DNA of 64,000 bases, taken from contig JAFAYE010000001.1 in the NCBI GenBank assembly GCA_019240525.1, positions 1,027,300 through 1,091,299 of the forward strand. Direction: 5' to 3'. Positions 16,914 through 25,220 of this stretch are shown here, piece by piece (position 1 is the stretch's first letter; each line of letters starts with the position of its first letter). The position numbers were made by a program, and so were the translations under genes. This DNA comes from Candidatus Eremiobacterota bacterium (lineage in GTDB: Bacteria; Vulcanimicrobiota; Vulcanimicrobiia; Vulcanimicrobiales; Vulcanimicrobiaceae). The notes below the pieces were generated by a model, which saw only the letters and a program-made list of their open reading frames with translations, had not been told where the DNA came from and did not search any database.

Positions 16914-17564
16914 TTAGCGAATCGCAAAGCCGGTCAAGCCGCTCGCGCCGTTGACCACCAGCTGGACGGCGATTGCTGCAACGACGATCCCGACGACTCG
17001 ACTCACCGCATCGATTCCCGTCTCGCCGAACCAGCGCACGAGTTTTTCTGCGCCACGCATAAACGCGTACGTGATCCCGATCACGAGCAGGGCAACGATG
17101 ATGAATGTTGCTGCGCTTCGGATCCGCTGATCGGGCGAATCGACCAGCGCGACGCTCGCGGTCAATGCCCCGGGGCCGGCGATCATCGGAATCGCCAGTG
17201 GAAAGACCGATGGATCGTTCTCTTCCCCGCCGTCCTTTGCGCTATCGGCCACCCGCCGTGTCGGTTTTTCGGCGAATACCATATTGAATGCAACCTTCAG
17301 CAAGAGTAAGCCGCCGGCGATCTTAAACGCGCCGATCTTGACGCCGAGGGCGCCGAGCAACGCTTCGCCGGCAAAGGCAAAAACGATCAACGTGATGCCG
17401 GCGACGATCGTCGCGCGTTTGGCGATCGTTGCTGCGTCGTCCGGCGAACGTCCCTCGGTCACCGTCAAGAAGACGGCCGCTGCGGCGATCGGATTGATGA
17501 GCGCAAGCAGCGTGACAAAGGCGTAGAACGCCTGCTCGAGCGCCGAGGTCACCGTTGCGTCCAA
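16914..17564 (-). CDS. MarC family integral membrane protein
   Basis: The 216-residue protein has about six membrane segments and the MarC pattern: LLALINPIAAAAVFLTVTEG near the start, LRIAGG-like GAFKIAGGLLLLKVAF in the middle, and PLAIPMIAGPGALTASV. The family is of uncertain function; the old antibiotic-resistance link is not well supported. Its start overlaps the end of purK by 16 bases, so it is probably expressed with purEK. Confidence 0.92.
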   Translation of the reverse strand: MDATVTSALEQAFYAFVTLLALINPIAAAAVFLTVTEGRSPDDAATIAKRATIVAGITLIVFAFAGEALLGALGVKIGAFKIAGGLLLLKVAFNMVFAEKPTRRVADSAKDGGEENDPSVFPLAIPMIAGPGALTASVALVDSPDQRIRSAATFIIVALLVIGITYAFMRGAEKLVRWFGETGIDAVSRVVGIVVAAIAVQLVVNGASGLTGFAIR

Positions 17565-18691
17565 TGCAGCTTCGCATGCGCCGCTCGTGCGCGCGCGATC
17601 GCCGATTCGTCGACCGGACCGTCAACGAGCATGGTAAAATGCCCCATCTTTCGCCGCGCGACCGCGTGGCGTTTACCGTAGACGTGTAGAACGATCGAGG
17701 GATCGCTCAGCAGATCGGCGATACCCGCAAGCCGATCGCCGGTGCCGTCGCCGAGCACGTTCATCATGATTGCGTTGCTCAGCAAGCTCGGGGGTGAGAG
17801 CGGTAGGTCGCAGATTGCGCGAACGTGCTCCTCGTACTGCGAGCAAGGTGTTACGTCGATGGTATAGTGACCGCTGTTATGCGGGCGAGGCGCGATCTCA
17901 TTGAGCAGCAGCTCGCCGTCGCGAGAAAGAAAAAATTCGACGCAATACGTTCCCACGATTCCCAAACCGCGCCCTACGCTCGCCGTCATTTCTTCGGCGC
18001 GTTGCGCGAGCGCGCGATCGACCCGCGCCGGTGCGATCGTCGTCGTCAAAATGCCGCGATCGTGCGTGTTTTCGGCGGCCGGGTAGGCAATGATCTCGCC
18101 CTTGGCATCCCGTGTCGCGACCACGCTCAGTTCGCACGCTAAGGGCACCATTCGCTCGAAGATCAGCTCTGCGTCGCTCGCTTGCGAGAGCGCGGCCTGC
18201 GCCTCGTCGAGAGCACGCACCTGCCACTGGCCCTTACCGTCGTAGCCGCCGTGCACTGTTTTGAGGATCGCGGGAAATCCGATTTGCTCGCCTGCGTCTG
18301 CCAGGTCGCGCTCGTTTGCGACACGGGCGAAAGGAGTCGTCGCGATGCCGATCGAGCGCGCAAACTCCTTTTCGAGCAGACGGTCTTGCGTGAGGCGCAA
18401 CACGCTGCTCGAGGGCGTGACGCGGTGCGAGAGCGCTTCGAGATGACGAACCGAGCCGATGTCGATGTTTTCGAACTCATACGTAATCACATCGCTTCGG
18501 CGACCCAGCTCTTCAATCGCCGCCAAATCACTGTACTGCGCAACGATTTGCGCGTCGGCAACTTGGCCGCACGGCGAGTGCTCCTGCGGATCGAGCGTGA
18601 TGACGTTATAGCCCATGCGCTTTGCGTCGAGTGCGAACATTCGGCCGAGCTGTCCGCCGCCGATGACGCCAATCGTTTCGATGGGCTTCAA
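17549..18691 (-). CDS. purK: N5-carboxyaminoimidazole ribonucleotide synthase
   Basis: The 380-residue ATP-grasp enzyme opens with [22 protein letters not shown], then has the ATP-binding segment [18 protein letters not shown] (about 140-160) and [16 protein letters not shown] (about 265). It converts AIR, bicarbonate and ATP to N5-CAIR in purine synthesis. The ATG overlaps the purE stop (ATGA), the usual bacterial purEK order. Length is normal for the family. Confidence 0.96.
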   Translation of the reverse strand: MKPIETIGVIGGGQLGRMFALDAKRMGYNVITLDPQEHSPCGQVADAQIVAQYSDLAAIEELGRRSDVITYEFENIDIGSVRHLEALSHRVTPSSSVLRLTQDRLLEKEFARSIGIATTPFARVANERDLADAGEQIGFPAILKTVHGGYDGKGQWQVRALDEAQAALSQASDAELIFERMVPLACELSVVATRDAKGEIIAYPAAENTHDRGILTTTIAPARVDRALAQRAEEMTASVGRGLGIVGTYCVEFFLSRDGELLLNEIAPRPHNSGHYTIDVTPCSQYEEHVRAICDLPLSPPSLLSNAIMMNVLGDGTGDRLAGIADLLSDPSIVLHVYGKRHAVARRKMGHFTMLVDGPVDESAIARARAAHAKLHWTQR

Positions 18692-19176
18692 TCGAGCGTG
18701 CTGGAAGCCGCGGCGTCGCGCATTCGGGCGGCAAACTCCGCGAGCCGTTCCGCGGTACCGGCGTCGCCAAGCGCAACGATCCGGGCGGCGAAGAGCGCCG
18801 CGTTCACGGCACCGCCCACAGCCATGGTCGCGACGGGAACCCCCGACGGCATCTGCACGATGGAGAGCAATGAATCGAGTCCATCCAAACGCGACGGTAT
18901 TGGAACGCCGATCACCGGGATTAGCGTCTTTGACGCCGTCATTCCGGGAAGGTGGGCCGCGCCGCCCGCGCCGGCGATGATCGCGACCAGTCCGCGCCCC
19001 GCGGCCGATGCCGCGTAGGCAAACATTTCATCCGGCATGCGATGCGCCGAAACAACGCGCACCTCACAGGGAATCTCGAGTTGGTCGAGCGTATCGCGAG
19101 CCGGCGACATCGTTTCCCAATCGGATCGGCTGCCCATGATGATGCCGACGATCGGTGCTTTGCCCGCTTGCGCCAC
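18688..19176 (-). CDS. purE: N5-carboxyaminoimidazole ribonucleotide mutase
   Basis: The 162-residue protein matches class I Pur[14 protein letters not shown] at the start, [15 protein letters not shown] with the catalytic His, [14 protein letters not shown], and PVIGVPIPS followed by [16 protein letters not shown]. It isomerises N5-CAIR to CAIR and forms an octamer in studied cases. It is the first gene of a minus-strand run that continues through purK, marC, amidohydrolase, phospholipase C and glycosyltransferase. The start lies only 41 bases from the divergent glycosidase gene. Confidence 0.96.
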   Translation of the reverse strand: MAQAGKAPIVGIIMGSRSDWETMSPARDTLDQLEIPCEVRVVSAHRMPDEMFAYAASAAGRGLVAIIAGAGGAAHLPGMTASKTLIPVIGVPIPSRLDGLDSLLSIVQMPSGVPVATMAVGGAVNAALFAARIVALGDAGTAERLAEFAARMRDAAASSTLD

Positions 19177-19217
19177 GCCGAGGCGCTTCGCGCCGCGCCG
19201 CGAAGGACCTTTGCGTT

Positions 19218-20390
19218 ATGTCACGGTTTCTTCTCGGCATCAACTACTGGCCGCGCCGCAACGCGATGTACATGTGGGATCGCTTCGACAGCGAGGCCGT
19301 TCGCGAGGATATGGCGCGCGTCAAAGAACTGGGGCTCGACGTCGTACGCTTCTTTTTGATGTGGGAAGCGTTTCAACCGGCACCAAACGAGATGAACCCC
19401 AGAGCCTTGCGGCAGTTCGACGATTTTATGCAGATCGTCGCCGATGCGAAGCTGCGCGCGATGCCCACCCTTTTCTGCGGGCACATGAGTGGCGTCAATT
19501 GGCTCCCGCCGTGGACGCTCGAACGCGAAACGACCCACGGTCGTTTTCGTACGATCGCTGCCGGCTCGGTGGTCGATCGCCGGATCGGCGACTTCTATGC
19601 CGACCCGGAGTTGCTGCGCGCACAAGTTTTCTTCGCGCAGCGCGTGGGCGAACGGCTGCGCGATCACCCCGCGCTCTTCGCCTGGGATCTGGGCAACGAG
19701 TTCTCCAATCTTCGCGAGCCGGCGACGGCAAACGACGCGGCGCAATGGAGCGCGCGACTAAGCGAAACGCTGCTGGAAGCCTCGGGCGCGAGCGCCTCGG
19801 GAGGAATGCACGGCGAAGATTTCGATCACGACCGCCGGTTGCGGCCTTCGAGCATCGCCCGCCCTTGGCCATTTGCAACGATGCACGGCTACTCCGTGTA
19901 CAGCGCCTTTGCACGCGGCAAGCTCGATACAAACGTCGTTCCCTTTCTTTGTCAGCTGCAGCAATCGTTCAGTGGCAAACGGGTGCTGTTTACCGAGTTC
20001 GGTAACCCCGAATGTCCGCCGGGTGAAGTACGCGTCGACGGTTTCGCCTGTCTCGACGAAGCCGAGTTAGCCGAGTACGCGCGCGGTTCGATCGATCGCC
20101 TCCATGCACGCGGCGCGCTCGGCGCGTTCTGGTGGTGCTGGAGCGACTACGATCCGTCGCTTGCCGACGTTCCACCGTTTGACCGCGCACCGCACGAGCT
20201 GCGATTCGGACTTCTCCGCAGCGATGAAACGCTCAAACCGGTTGCCCACATACTTGCGCAGGTCGCACGCGAAGGGCGCACGGTCGTCGAGCCGGCGCCC
20301 GCGCCGATCGCCGACGAGACCGAGCATTACGCCGGACTTCCCGAAAGCATCGAACGCGAATACCAGGCCTATTGCGACGCGAATGCCTGA
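19218..20390 (+). CDS. Glycoside hydrolase, GH5/cellulase-like TIM barrel
   Basis: The start at 19218 (MSRFLLGINYWPRRNAMYMW) fits the first barrel strand. An in-frame codon at 19155 would reach into divergent purE. The 390-residue product has VVRFFLMWEAFQP, then AWDLGNEFSNL with Glu161 as probable acid/base, and LFTEFGNPECP with Glu260 as probable nucleophile. This spacing fits clan GH-A retaining enzymes such as GH5. There is no signal peptide, so it would act inside the cell. Substrate is unknown; beta-mannan or beta-glucan fragments are possible. The SDR start overlaps its last eight bases. Confidence 0.88.
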   Translation: MSRFLLGINYWPRRNAMYMWDRFDSEAVREDMARVKELGLDVVRFFLMWEAFQPAPNEMNPRALRQFDDFMQIVADAKLRAMPTLFCGHMSGVNWLPPWTLERETTHGRFRTIAAGSVVDRRIGDFYADPELLRAQVFFAQRVGERLRDHPALFAWDLGNEFSNLREPATANDAAQWSARLSETLLEASGASASGGMHGEDFDHDRRLRPSSIARPWPFATMHGYSVYSAFARGKLDTNVVPFLCQLQQSFSGKRVLFTEFGNPECPPGEVRVDGFACLDEAELAEYARGSIDRLHARGALGAFWWCWSDYDPSLADVPPFDRAPHELRFGLLRSDETLKPVAHILAQVAREGRTVVEPAPAPIADETEHYAGLPESIEREYQAYCDANA

Positions 20391-21477
20391 CGAGGCACGG
20401 ACGCTGATCGTCACCGGCGCCAGTTCTGGCATCGGTCGCGCGCTGGCGCTTGAGTCTATTCGTGCGGGGTACCGCGCCGTGCTCGTTGCTCGTCGGAAAG
20501 AACTGCTCGAGCAAATCGCCCGCTCGATTCACGATGCCGGCGGAACCTGCATTACGATTGCCGGCGACGTGACGGCGCCTCCGATGGCGACGCAAATCGT
20601 CGATGCGGCCATGGCGAACTTCGGGCGCATTGACGTCGTCATCAACAATGCGGGCGGCGGCGCGTACGGCGAGCTGCTCGCACAGAGCGATGCCGCCATC
20701 GCGGCCCAATGGCAGCTTCACGTTGCAGCACCGTTGCGCATCGCGCGTGCCGCGCTCGCTCACTTGATTGCAACACGCGGCCAGCTCGTCTTCATCGGCT
20801 CCGGCGTTGCGCGAGTTCCGCTGCCACATAATGGCGCGTACGGACTGGCGAAAGCGGCGATTCGCTCCGCCGCAATTCAGCTGCGACGCGAGCTTCGCTC
20901 GCGCGGCGTCGGCGTCACATATGTTGATCCCGGTGTCGTCGCGACGGAATTTCATAGCTCGCTTCAGATCGAGCGGCCACCGAGCGGAGCCGTCGCGCCG
21001 GAGCGCGTCGCGCGCGCGATTCTAGCTGGAATCCGTCGGCGTCGCGCGGTCATTAACGCCGTGCGGTGGCAAACGGCGCTCGCAACGTTCGGCGAATGGT
21101 CGGGGACACTCGCCGATCCGCTTATCATCCGCGGCTTCACGGTCCGCCGCACCGAAGGGCAGCGTCAGCCTGCGCCTGTCGAAGAACGTGTCATCCTGAG
21201 CCTGTCGAAGGATGAGCCTGTCGAAGGGCGCTTCGAAGCAGCTCTCGAGCCGGTCGCACGGCGAATGGAACGAGTAAAGCTCACATCGAGTTTTTTGCGC
21301 GAAGCGCTCGTGCCGGACACGACACTGGAACTGGGTCCCTTGGCAATGCGATGGGCGGGAATGCCGAACAAGAACGAACGCGCCGCACTGCGCGAAGCGC
21401 TCGACGCACTCACCGAAGGCGGCTACCTGGAACCGGCTGGGGAGGAAACGTGGAGAGTCTTACGCGCCGCCGACTGA
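20383..21477 (+). CDS. Short-chain dehydrogenase with a repeat-derived insertion and C-terminal extension
   Basis: ATG at 20383 starts the conserved region (LIVTGASSGIGRALALE), although the frame is open far upstream. The Rossmann domain has NNAGGGAYGE and the catalytic YGLAK (GAYGLAKAA). After about residue 265, where such proteins usually end, the frame runs through copies of the interspersed repeat (21168-21228) and encodes RVILSLSKDEPVEG. It continues for about 80 more residues rich in helix. The extension (SFLREALVPDTTLELGPLAM; EALDALTEGGYLEP) may be a small helical domain. The oxidoreductase substrate is unknown. Confidence 0.85.
   Translation: MPDEARTLIVTGASSGIGRALALESIRAGYRAVLVARRKELLEQIARSIHDAGGTCITIAGDVTAPPMATQIVDAAMANFGRIDVVINNAGGGAYGELLAQSDAAIAAQWQLHVAAPLRIARAALAHLIATRGQLVFIGSGVARVPLPHNGAYGLAKAAIRSAAIQLRRELRSRGVGVTYVDPGVVATEFHSSLQIERPPSGAVAPERVARAILAGIRRRRAVINAVRWQTALATFGEWSGTLADPLIIRGFTVRRTEGQRQPAPVEERVILSLSKDEPVEGRFEAALEPVARRMERVKLTSSFLREALVPDTTLELGPLAMRWAGMPNKNERAALREALDALTEGGYLEPAGEETWRVLRAAD
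21168..21228 (-). repeat. Interspersed repeat copies inside the SDR coding sequence
   Basis: One full copy (21189-21212), one 16-base core copy (21213-21228) and a degenerate leading copy (21168-21186) of the CTTCGACAGGCTCAGG repeat lie here in inverted orientation. All are in frame and open, so they add repeat-encoded residues (VILSLSKDEPVEG) between the SDR domain and its C-terminal extension. Confidence 0.85.
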
Positions 21478-22340
21478 GCCGCATACCGATAGCCGCGGCG
21501 TGCACGGCATTGGCGATCGCCACGATCGGCGCGGCGAAGAGCGGGCGCTTCGAGCAGGGCGGTGTTTTTGCGCTCCTCGACTCGAGCCCCAAAATCGTCG
21601 CGAAGTTTTGGCCCGATAATGTTAACGGCTTGCGTGCGACGCTCAAGGTTCGCCAGTTTACCCTCGACGGAAAGACGCCGATCTTGAATTACGATGTGGA
21701 TATGGAACATATCATGCATCTCGTCGTCGTGCGCGACGATTTTGCAACGTTCGCCCACCTTCACCCCGGCTTCGATGCGGCAACGGGAACGTTTTGGCAA
21801 GACTTCACCAAAGAGGCGCATCATCGTTATTACGTTTACGCCGATTCGATGCCGCGGGGCCTCGGACAACAAGTCTTTCGCTTCACGCTCGAGAACGCCG
21901 GAGCGGTTGCACCGTCGGCCCCTGCGTTAACGGCCTCGTCGGGAATGGTGACGGCCGGGCCCTATACGGTCCGACTCTCGCAAACCGCGCTTGCGGCAAA
22001 TCGGCCGACGAATCTTCAGATCACGATCCTCGAAAACGGCCAGCCGGCGCACGATCTCGGGCTATATCTGGGCGCCGCCGCGCACGCGGTCTTCATCAAT
22101 ACGTCGACCTTGGCTTACGTCCATCTTCATCCAAGGGCGCGTGACGAAGCCGGCGGCGCGGCCGACAGTACCCGCGAGATGACCGCGGACGGTGCGATGA
22201 ATATGAGCGAAAGTAAAGCCGGACCCTTTCTGGCGATGAGCGTACCGGGGCTTCCAGCGGCGCCTTATAAGCTCTGGATTCAGTTCCTTGGCAACGGCGG
22301 CACGGTGTACACGGCGCCTTTTACGCTGCTCGTGCGCTGA
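21450..22340 (+). CDS. Exported protein with two HLHP motifs, possibly metal-binding
   Basis: GTG at 21450 follows a strong ribosome-binding site (GGGGAGGAAAC) and gives a signal-like N-terminus (RRRLSRIPIAAACTALAIATIG). The 296-residue product has two similar parts. Each carries a His-rich strand: MEHIMHLVVVRDDFATFAHLHPG near residue 90 and AHAVFINTSTLAYVHLHPR near residue 225. Paired HLHP strands of this kind occur in secreted proteins annotated as copper or heavy-metal binding. Metal binding is an inference. It faces the zinc/manganese uptake operon convergently and overlaps the SDR end by 28 bases. Confidence 0.8.
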   Translation: MESLTRRRLSRIPIAAACTALAIATIGAAKSGRFEQGGVFALLDSSPKIVAKFWPDNVNGLRATLKVRQFTLDGKTPILNYDVDMEHIMHLVVVRDDFATFAHLHPGFDAATGTFWQDFTKEAHHRYYVYADSMPRGLGQQVFRFTLENAGAVAPSAPALTASSGMVTAGPYTVRLSQTALAANRPTNLQITILENGQPAHDLGLYLGAAAHAVFINTSTLAYVHLHPRARDEAGGAADSTREMTADGAMNMSESKAGPFLAMSVPGLPAAPYKLWIQFLGNGGTVYTAPFTLLVR

Positions 22341-23154
22341 TACGGCGCAGCTGTTTTGCCGCTAATGCGGCAAAAAATAGCAACGTCGCCAGCAGCACGA
22401 TCGTTGCGCCGCTCGAGGCACGCACGTAATAGGAAAGATAGAGCCCGCCAACGGTGCTGGCCGCGCCGAATGCCGCCGCGACCGCCATCATCGGAGCGAA
22501 GCGCGAGGTCAACTGATAGGCTGCGGCCGCCGGCGTGACTAGCAATGCGGCGACGAGAACGATGCCGACGGCTTGGAGCGCGACCACAATGGTTAATGCG
22601 AGCATGACGAGCAGCGCGTACTCATAGGTGCCCGAAGGAATGCCGCTCGCCTGCGCCACGATTGGATCGAACGTCGAGTACAGCAGGCCGCGGTAGAGCA
22701 TGATCACCGCACTGGCGACGATGACGCTCAGTGCCAAGATGAGCAACAAATCCTGTCGCTGCACGGCAAGAATGTCGCCAAAGAGAAAGCTCTGCAAATC
22801 CACCGCGTAACTACGCTGCTGGCTCATAAGATAGACGCCGAGTGCGAACATTCCGGTAAAGAGCACCCCGATAGTAGTGTCGAGTGAGATGCGGCCACGC
22901 CGGTGCACGAAACCGATGCCGACCGCCGTGAGCACCGCGACGATGCCGGCTCCGATGTAGAAGTTCGCTCCGCGCAGATAGGCAATAACGATGCCGGCAA
23001 ACGATGCGTGCGCGATTCCGTCCCCGATGAACGATAGGCGGCGCAGGATTACGTACGTTCCCATCGTCGAGCAGAGCAGTCCGACCGCAAGCGCCGCGAC
23101 GAACGCCCGCTGCATGAACGCGTAGTGAAACGGCGCAGCCAGCAGATCGATCAG
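22321..23154 (-). CDS. Metal (Zn/Mn) ABC transporter permease
   Basis: This membrane protein of about 277 residues has eight or so hydrophobic segments and the ABC-3 family pattern FMQRAFVAALAVGLLCSTMG, YVILRRLSFIGDGIAHASFAGI and TTIGVLFTGMFALGV. The conserved part needs 13 residues before FMQRAF, but the first ordinary start codon there is ATG at 23115. A CTG at 23154 overlaps the ATPase stop as CTGA, mirroring the ATGA/GTGA couplings elsewhere in this window, so I list it. 23115 is the conservative alternative. It would carry zinc or manganese inward with the two genes upstream. Confidence 0.87.
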   Translation of the reverse strand: MIDLLAAPFHYAFMQRAFVAALAVGLLCSTMGTYVILRRLSFIGDGIAHASFAGIVIAYLRGANFYIGAGIVAVLTAVGIGFVHRRGRISLDTTIGVLFTGMFALGVYLMSQQRSYAVDLQSFLFGDILAVQRQDLLLILALSVIVASAVIMLYRGLLYSTFDPIVAQASGIPSGTYEYALLVMLALTIVVALQAVGIVLVAALLVTPAAAAYQLTSRFAPMMAVAAAFGAASTVGGLYLSYYVRASSGATIVLLATLLFFAALAAKQLRRISARAA

Positions 23155-23939
23155 CGCCGAATCTCCGGATGGGCGGCGTGCGCGGCATGCGGCTCGTGGT
23201 CGTGGCGAAGATGCCCGTGGGTGTGCGTGTGCTCGCGAATCGCGGCGTAGACGCCCGATTCGACGACTTCCCGCGGCGTCCCGAGCGCGAGCACGTGCCG
23301 GTCGAGCACGAGGAGGCGATCGAACCACTCATCGACGCGGTCGAGGTCGTGCGTGGCCATCACGACGGGCAATCCGCGCTCGACAAGACTACGCACAACA
23401 TGTCGCAACGCTTCTTCGGTCGCTGCGTCAACGCCCGTCGTTGGCTCGTCGAGCAGCAATAGCTGCGGTTCTTGCGCGATGGCGCGCGCCACGAAGGCTC
23501 GCTGTTGCTGGCCGCCCGAAAGGCGGGCGATGTGCCGCTGCGCCAACGCGCCCATGTTCACCGTATCGAGTGCCGCGCGCACGACCGCGCGGTCGCGCTC
23601 GCCGAAGCGCTCCCAAAAGTGTAATCGCGCGAAGCGCCCCATCGCGACGACATCCCAAACCGTAGCCGGGAACGACCAATCAACGGCTTCGACTTGCGGA
23701 ACGTACGCGATCGTTCCGGGCCGCAGTTTTCGCGGCGGTGAGCCGAGCACGATCAGTTCCCCGGCCGACGGCAGCAAGAGTCCGGCGATACTCTTGAGCA
23801 ATGTCGACTTTCCCGAGCCGTTTGGACCAACGACTCCCAGCGCTTCACCGTAGTGCACGGTCAGGGTCGCATTCGTCAGCGCCGTGAAGTCCTCGTAGCG
23901 AACCACGAGGTCGCGGGCCACGACGGCGTCGCCTTTCAC
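23151..23939 (-). CDS. Metal (Zn/Mn) ABC transporter ATP-binding protein with His-rich tail
   Basis: The 262-residue ATPase has Walker A VGPNGSGKST (about 36-45), signature LSGGQQQRAFVARAI, Walker B LLLLDEPTTGVD and the switch His in VVMATHDLD. It closely resembles the ZnuC/MntA/AdcC group. The last 30 residues include HTHTHGHLRHDHEPHAAH, a His-rich tail that could sense or buffer zinc. Its start overlaps the stop of the binding protein (ATGA), and its stop overlaps the permease start region. Confidence 0.93.
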   Translation of the reverse strand: MKGDAVVARDLVVRYEDFTALTNATLTVHYGEALGVVGPNGSGKSTLLKSIAGLLLPSAGELIVLGSPPRKLRPGTIAYVPQVEAVDWSFPATVWDVVAMGRFARLHFWERFGERDRAVVRAALDTVNMGALAQRHIARLSGGQQQRAFVARAIAQEPQLLLLDEPTTGVDAATEEALRHVVRSLVERGLPVVMATHDLDRVDEWFDRLLVLDRHVLALGTPREVVESGVYAAIREHTHTHGHLRHDHEPHAAHAAHPEIRR

Positions 23940-24838
23940 TTCAACGTTTGGACGATGGCGGCCGTGTCGTAGTTCAGCATCGCAATATAATTGGCGACGC
24001 GAGGATCGGTTCCAATTGAGTCGTCGTAGAGATCCTCGACAACTTTGACTCCGGCACCCTGCGCGATCGAGTAGAGCAGTTTGGGGCTGTACTCAGGCTC
24101 GCTAAAGACGCCGTGAACGTGATGACGCTTGGCGAGATCGATGAGCTGCGCAATCTGCTGTGGATTAGGCTCTTGGCCGGGATTGCGCTCGACAAAGCCG
24201 AGCGTCGTGATTCCGAAGCGATCGTTATAGTATTGCCACGCGTTATGAAAGACGATCATGTAACGATGCGAAGGCGGTATCGTGGCAATCTCAGCGCGAA
24301 TGTGCTTGATCAGATCGTCGAGGCGCCCGTTGTAGCTCTCCGCATTGCGTCGGTATTGCGTTGCGTGGGCCGGATCCGCGGCAATCAACGTATCGCGAAT
24401 CTTGAGCACGTACTGCTTGGCGAACACGGGATCCATCCACAGGTGCGGATTGTCGTTTTTAACCGGCAAGCCGTCGGCGCAGATAACGACGCGCAGATTG
24501 TGTGTGCCGGCATCGCGCAGCAGCCGGTCGAGCCACGATTCCAACCCTGCGCCGTTCTCGACCACCACGTTAGCGTCGGCGACCGTCGCAACGTCTTGAG
24601 GGGCGGGCTGGAACGTCTCGGGCGATGCGCCGACCGGCACAATGCTCTTCACGCTTACGTACTCACCGCCGACGCCTTGTACCAAGGAGTTGAGCGTTGA
24701 GATCGTCGTTGCCACGCGAATCTTGGCGGCGCCATTTGAAGCAGCCGCCTCACCCTGAGCCTGCCGTGCGGCGTGCGAACACGCCGCCGCGAACAAGAGC
24801 GCGACTGCGACGATAAATTTTAACGACATGCGCGACAT
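23936..24838 (-). CDS. znuA: Metal-binding lipoprotein of a Zn/Mn ABC transporter
   Basis: The 300-residue lipoprotein has a lipobox ending AAAC (LLFAAACSHA) and the cluster 9 binding-protein fold. Probable metal ligands are His in NPHLWMDP, His in MIVFHNAWQYY, Glu in HGVFSEPEYSPK, and Asp in VEDLYDDS. There is no long His-rich loop, which in other systems favours zinc, so manganese cannot be excluded. ATG at 24838 overlaps the end of the regulator gene; a second ATG is at 24829. Confidence 0.9.
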   Translation of the reverse strand: MSRMSLKFIVAVALLFAAACSHAARQAQGEAAASNGAAKIRVATTISTLNSLVQGVGGEYVSVKSIVPVGASPETFQPAPQDVATVADANVVVENGAGLESWLDRLLRDAGTHNLRVVICADGLPVKNDNPHLWMDPVFAKQYVLKIRDTLIAADPAHATQYRRNAESYNGRLDDLIKHIRAEIATIPPSHRYMIVFHNAWQYYNDRFGITTLGFVERNPGQEPNPQQIAQLIDLAKRHHVHGVFSEPEYSPKLLYSIAQGAGVKVVEDLYDDSIGTDPRVANYIAMLNYDTAAIVQTLK

Positions 24839-25212
24839 CGTCCGAAAAACTCCATGGCGTGCCCGTCCAGCTCGAAGCCGTGCAGGGTCCGCAGCGATTC
24901 AGCGAACGGCTCCATCGTCGAGCAATCGACGTCCTCGACGCGACCGCACTCTTCACAAATCGCGTGATGGTGATGACGCGCCGGCTCGCACAGCATGTAG
25001 GTCGCTTCGCCCTCCGCATCGGGACGCGCCGTGACCTCGCCGCGCTCGTGCAATCGGTCGAGCGTTCGATAGACAGTGGAGAGCGCAACGAGCGCTCCGC
25101 CGTGCTTGAGCTGACCGTGAATCTCGCCGGCCGACAAGAAACGCGGTTCGTGCGCAAGGATAGCTTCTATGCGCTTGCGCGCGTGCGTCCGATAGTCGGC
25201 GCGGGTCCCCAT
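24820..25212 (-). CDS. Fur family metal-responsive repressor, probably Zur
   Basis: The 130-residue protein has the Fur winged helix (FLSAGEIHGQL; LSTVYRTLDRLHERGEV), a His-rich metal site (ARHHHHAICEECG) and two CxxC pairs (CEEC and CRAC) for structural zinc. ATG at 25212 starts the conserved region; the frame is open further upstream but without homology. It heads the binding protein-ATPase-permease operon, which points to Zur or Mur rather than iron-sensing Fur. A perfect 7-4-7 direct repeat lies ten bases upstream (25222-25239). Confidence 0.9.
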   Translation of the reverse strand: MGTRADYRTHARKRIEAILAHEPRFLSAGEIHGQLKHGGALVALSTVYRTLDRLHERGEVTARPDAEGEATYMLCEPARHHHHAICEECGRVEDVDCSTMEPFAESLRTLHGFELDGHAMEFFGRCRACR

Positions 25213-25220
25213 AGGGCGAG

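Noticed and set aside
20104-20382. Upstream extension of the SDR frame into the glycosidase gene
   Set aside because: The 93 extra codons are a shadow of the glycosidase; the SDR signature begins directly after ATG 20383.
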